Below, piece after piece: positions 59,601 to 64,000 of a stretch of DNA of 64,000 bases. Both the position numbers and the translations under genes were made by a program. Below the pieces are notes generated by a model. The model searched no databases, was not told the origin of the DNA, and saw only the letters and a program-made list of their open reading frames with translations. Origin of the DNA: Struthidea cinerea (Eukaryota > Chordata > Aves > Passeriformes > Corcoracidae); the NCBI GenBank assembly GCA_013397865.1, contig VZTI01004623.1, positions 1,363,043 through 1,427,042 on the forward strand. The letters run 5' to 3'. Within the stretch, counting starts at the first letter, position 1, and every line of letters starts with the position of its first letter.

Positions 59601-62418
59601 GCATTTGAATGGAGTTCCATCCAAATGATGGCTTTGCTCTTGATGAAATGGCTCAATTTATGCCACTTCTTGTTTGGAGATCTCTGAGTTTGCAGACATT
59701 GTTCAGTTTCTCAGACCGTGAGAAGCAGCTCTTTATTTCCGTTGATGGCAGAAATGGAGGCAGATAAAATTCCTCTTTTTCTCAATTTTGAAAATGTTGA
59801 AGAACCTTTCCTCACAGTTTATTTGTTGCAAAGGCCCATTGCCTGGGATACGGCCTTCATCTGGATGAGGAAGCTGAGGAACAGGGTTAAATTATCCTGG
59901 AGGAATGACACGGGTAATTAGGAATTTGGATCTGACAATTCCTTTATTGCTACTGCAAATGGCAGCAGAAAGAAAGGAATTAATTTATTATCTATGATCC
60001 ATATATTATAGATCCAAACAAGACTGTACCTTATTCCCTGGCTGCGTTAGGGGCTGGGAACAGGCAGCACTCTGTGCAGGCACTCATTGGGTTCAGGATC
60101 AGATCCTCAGGTGTAAAGCTTAATGAAAAGCAAGATAAATATTCATGAAAGGTCTGATTTTATGTGACCTGCTTTCCACCTGAGCCGTGATCCAGGCTGC
60201 TGATCCGAAGAATAGATTCTGATTTCCATCTGATAAGGCTTACGTTTTTTGGCAAAGGGAGGCTCAAAAATAATCCTTCTCTGAGCAGACAAATCATCTA
60301 AAGCGCTCAAACATGCAGGCCAAGGTAGGAGTAAATCTGCTCGCTGAGTTCCTGTGATTGCTTATTTCTAGGAGTCCCTCCTGAGGGCTGATGTTGGGGG
60401 AGAGGCTGGGGGTGGCTCGGCCCATGGCAGAGGACACGGAGCAGGGCTGTGTCCCGGGGCCCGGCAGAGCTAACCCTGAGCACTCAGCCCTGCGAGGTGC
60501 TGGCTCTTTGGAGCATTCAGAAATACTTCAGCCTGTGTTTAAAATGAAGATCCTGAAGGCCCAGCCAGTCAAGGGGCTGCTAATGCACATGGAGTAAACA
60601 GGCACTAAGTGCTTCGCTGGGCTGTAGCCAGGGGCTGACTCTGTAGGATCCCAGCCCCTATTAAAATGTGGATTTTAGACCCAGCTGATAATGAAAGCTG
60701 TCACGTGGCACTCGGACCTGCTGCTGCAGTGGAGGTTTTGTGCCGTGGGCTCCTCGGGCAGCTGGGTGGAATCAGCTACAGCCCTTCCTTGGCATGGCAA
60801 CAGCACCGAGGAGAAGAGAGGGGTTATGATTATTTACTAATTAATCCAGTGCAAGTAGACACATGAAAAATGTTCATTTAGAGTTGCTGGTGGTTCACAG
60901 AGCAAGGCCAGAGCCCTGCACGCCATCGAGACGTTTCCCTGGGTTCGTCCTGAGGGACCCTGCAGGAGAACAGGTCTGAAAAACAAATTCTGCTGGCAGG
61001 GAAAACAAACATTTACAATTCTAAACAACAAAATGAAATCATGAAATAAGCAGGACTTTAGGTTCTAATTAGTGCTGGAATGTTGTCTAAACCAGTGTAT
61101 GTATCACTTATCTGAGCCCTTGGCTGCTCGAGGGACTGGGATCACACTTCCAACACATTTCTTTGTGAACACAGAGCCGTGCAAGGGATGAGTCACGGTA
61201 CAGGCCCAGCTCTCCCTCCTGGAGCAGCACCTGCTCTAACTCACTTCCATCAAAATCCAGATTCACCTCTTGCAGGGGAGAATCAGAGCAGAAGAGAAGA
61301 GAATTTGGCTCAGGGACTGGTCCATCCTGCCGACAGCCCTGCCCAGGGCTGCAAAATGAGCCTTTTCCTCTACACCAGCTTAAATTTCAGGAGTTTTCAC
61401 AAGTCTATAGTAACAAAAAGTGCTATTAAGAATAAATAATTGTGATTACCGCTTCCTGACTTCTACTCGTAGCTTCCATTCAGGAACAAAAGTAGGGATG
61501 AAGAATTCTCATCTGACCTTCAGACAGAAGGATAAGATGCACAGTCACAAAAAATTGCAAACAGGACTTGGGATAATTTCACCTAATCCTGAGAATACAG
61601 CAACAGGCTTCCCAGGAGGATGATGACATTCAGAGCGTGAGCTGTTGCTAAGCTTTCGAAAAACATTTATTCTTTGGCCACAAGCTACTTCTGGTCTTTG
61701 TCATTAGCAGAGACATTTATGTCAGAAAATGTTGTTCCTTTTAAAATATTCTGTGATAAAAGGCGCTTAGATGTCCAGTGTGAGCTTTAAATTAATGCTG
61801 AAGTGGGGCTGTGCTCCACGTTCCCTTTTCACTCTCAGCAGTGCCAGTCTTCCCACAACGGGTTATTGCTGCAGTTTGAGGCACAAAGACCAGAGTCAAA
61901 TGATTTTCTTGACAAGAACACACTTGGCTCAAACAATTTCCCTCCCAATTTCTTAGATCAGTGTCTGGTGTACTTCCATGGCAGTAAACAAGCGTAAACT
62001 CTAACAAACCACAAACTGGCTGTTACCATCTCTGCTGGCTGACTCCTGGCTCCAGAAATGTCACTGCTGAAGGGTGTCTCTGAAACACTGGGGCTCTGCA
62101 ACAGCCCTGAACCTAAACTCATTTGTTTTAGATGTGATTCTTTTCTTACTTGTTCTCAGAAAACCTTTCCTTTGGCAGTGTGTTTAATTTAACAGCACTG
62201 AGTGCTATTTAAACACAGGAGCTTTAATTCCCTAGGTTTTGCAGAATTAAAGCCTGCTTATGTTATTTTGTTCTACCTTGTAGTTATTTTGCTCAATTTC
62301 TTTTGAGGACAAGCTAACAACATTCTCCCAAGTTACAAAAATTACACAAATTATTCCTAAATCTGGCATGGAAACAGCTGGCTGTGAGCCATTTGCACTG
62401 GAGGATTAAACCTTAGAT

Positions 62419-62444
62419 TACCAAAAAAAAAAAAAGAAAAAAAA
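62419..62444 (+). repeat. A-rich run
   Basis: Thirteen A, one G and nine A residues. It is simple sequence with no transposon body recognised beside it. Confidence 0.8.
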
Positions 62445-63854
62445 ATGGGAGAAGTTCAGAAAAGCACAGAGAGATCAGATAAACCTGGGCTGTGACACTG
62501 ATGTGATTGTGTGAGAGTGGGAACTCTTCCAGGAAGCTCAGCTCTTGCCCTCCCAACCAGGGCCAGAACCACCTGGGAGCAGTTTTGGCTTTTCTTCCCC
62601 CAGCACTTCACTTTTCCTGCCCCTTTGTTGGTGTGAATGGAGAATTTCGATATCCAGGCTGACCTCTGAGTCTGTGTGAAGGTTCAGGGGCTGGATCCTA
62701 CTGGAGGCTCAGGAAATGTCCCCACTGTAGATATTGGCTCAGATTTATCCTGTCAGCTTTGGCATCTTCCTGCCTCCATCAGATCCCATTTGCTCTCGGT
62801 CTCGCCAGTGGCAAGAGGCTCTTTGGGATGGTGACTCACAGCAGGATCCTGAATCTTTGGCTTTGTTATTTGAATGATGCTCTGGAGGTTCTGAACATGC
62901 TCTGGAGCCTGTTCCCACAGACTGCAGAAGAGGCTTGCAAAGATCGCAGCTCTAAGAAGGATGAATTTTTGGAATCTTGGGATGGCCGCCGGAGTGACAC
63001 GCAGACAGAGCTCTAAAGGAGCTGGGTGGGAAGGTTGGCATGGGGAGAGGATAGAGAGTGTGGGATCAGGACCTTGTAGTGCTTTCAGTGATGTGGGAGA
63101 GAAAAGCCAGTGCAGGTGCAGCCTGAGGAGCTGCAGTTTGTCTCCACACTCTTTGCTCCAGCCTTGTCCAGTGTAGTCCTAAATTCTCCTGCAGTCAGAT
63201 CTGAGGAAAAAATACCCAACCCAGTACTGTGAGTGCCTGACCGTGTGTGTGCCCTCACCCCAGAGCTCCACAGAACCTGCACTGATTTATCTCATTCCCC
63301 CTCATTTCCTGCATCCAAAGAGCCCAGTGAAATCTGCCAAGGGCTGCACTTCCTGTGAAGGACAGTGCCTGGCAATTACTTGGACAGAAGCTGAGTGTGT
63401 TCAATTTGGAGATAATTATAAATCTATTTAGGAAATCAAAGAAGCCACAACGTATTTTTAAAGCAGAGTATTTTCTACTCAATGCGGATAAAAACAGATA
63501 AACATGGCAATAAAAGAAATATTCAGCTTTCTCATGTGGGTAGTCTTCAGCACCACGTAAAAGCATTTACCCTTTACATGATTTAAAGATAACATTCTCT
63601 TATTAGATGCTGATGATTAGTCATCAGATGCAGAACAGAGCACGTACCAAAGTGAACCCACAATTATTTCACTCCAGTGGATTAATCTCTCCTTTCAGGA
63701 GCTCATCACCCAAACACTTTTGTAACATGGCCAACATATTACGAGTTCCTCAGAATTCTCTAACAGCATTGCATCATCCTAAAGCCTTTCTGTGGTGAAG
63801 CAGAAATTGGTGTTTGGCATCTCCCTTTTCCTCAGCCCAGTGCTGATGATTTAT

Positions 63855-63938
63855 TGGGCATGGTGGGATTCAGTCAAAGGCTGGACTTGATGATTTTGTA
63901 GGTCTTTTCCAACCTTACTGATCCCATAATTCTATGAA
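63855..63938 (+). mobile_element. CR1 LINE 3' terminal fragment
   Basis: GGGCATGGTGGGATTCAGTC, AAGGCTGGACTTGATGATTT, GGTCTTTTCCAACC and AATTCTATGA form the end of an older CR1 type. Confidence 0.85.
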
Positions 63939-64000
63939 CCTGTTTCCATTGCACAGTCACAGAGTGCTGGGAATGTGTCCCCTTGTGCCACCAGCATCTC

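Larger units (their letters stand above)
55841..63854. other. Upstream flank of KCND3, no gene recognised
   Basis: Eight kilobases of mostly AT-rich unique sequence with a polypyrimidine tract at 56.6 kb and an A-rich run at 62.4 kb. Open frames are all short (140 codons or fewer) and match nothing I know. It may hold upstream regulatory elements or a further 5' exon, but I cannot support any from sequence alone. Confidence 0.5.

Noticed and set aside
1..64000. CRISPR array, phage, plasmid, operon or bacterial defence genes
   Set aside because: No regular spaced repeats or prokaryotic genes; the sequence is clearly vertebrate.
1..64000. tRNA, rRNA or microRNA genes
   Set aside because: No cloverleaf with A and B boxes, rRNA core or long near-perfect precursor hairpin was recognised by eye; a covariance-model search would be needed to be certain.
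1..64000. Endogenous retrovirus or LTR copy
   Set aside because: No paired LTRs, primer binding site or gag/pol reading frames were seen; only CR1 LINE fragments.

Overview
The window is vertebrate nuclear DNA from a bird, most likely a songbird. Evidence: about twenty fragments of the avian CR1 LINE, an intron-dominated layout, and one exon that encodes the N-terminal two thirds of a Kv4 potassium channel. The songbird call rests only on the look of the CR1 subfamilies and is an inference. No bacterial, viral or plasmid feature was seen.

The only gene I can support is KCND3 (Kv4.3, the A-type voltage-gated potassium channel), on the minus strand. Its first coding exon lies at 48715-49899: a 76-base 5' UTR, a start codon at 49823, and 369 complete codons plus two bases of codon 370, which is the first glycine of the selectivity filter. 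It ends at a consensus splice donor. The remaining coding exons (rest of the pore, S6, C-terminus) are not in the window and must lie to the left of base 1.

Layout, right to left along transcription. 55.3-64.0 kb: upstream DNA with one old CR1, one short CR1 end and a long pyrimidine tract, and no recognisable gene. 53.5-55.3 kb: GC- and CpG-rich promoter region, broken by a 369-base assembly gap, with two good splice donors (after 54383 and after 53563) that could end alternative non-coding first exons. 49.9-53.5 kb: first intron. 48.7-49.9 kb: coding exon. 1-48.7 kb: the next intron, at least 48.7 kb long and still open at the window edge. It carries most of the CR1 copies, a few simple repeats, and several AT-rich non-repeat blocks that look like candidate intronic regulatory elements.

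I found no new multi-gene system. The points most worth checking are: an extra glycine codon in the KCND3 T1-S1 linker, the alternative promoter and first-exon arrangement, a 126-bp element with 24-base imperfect inverted ends at 34.7 kb, a perfect 12-bp hairpin in intron 1, and the CR1-poor 10 kb around the exon and promoter.
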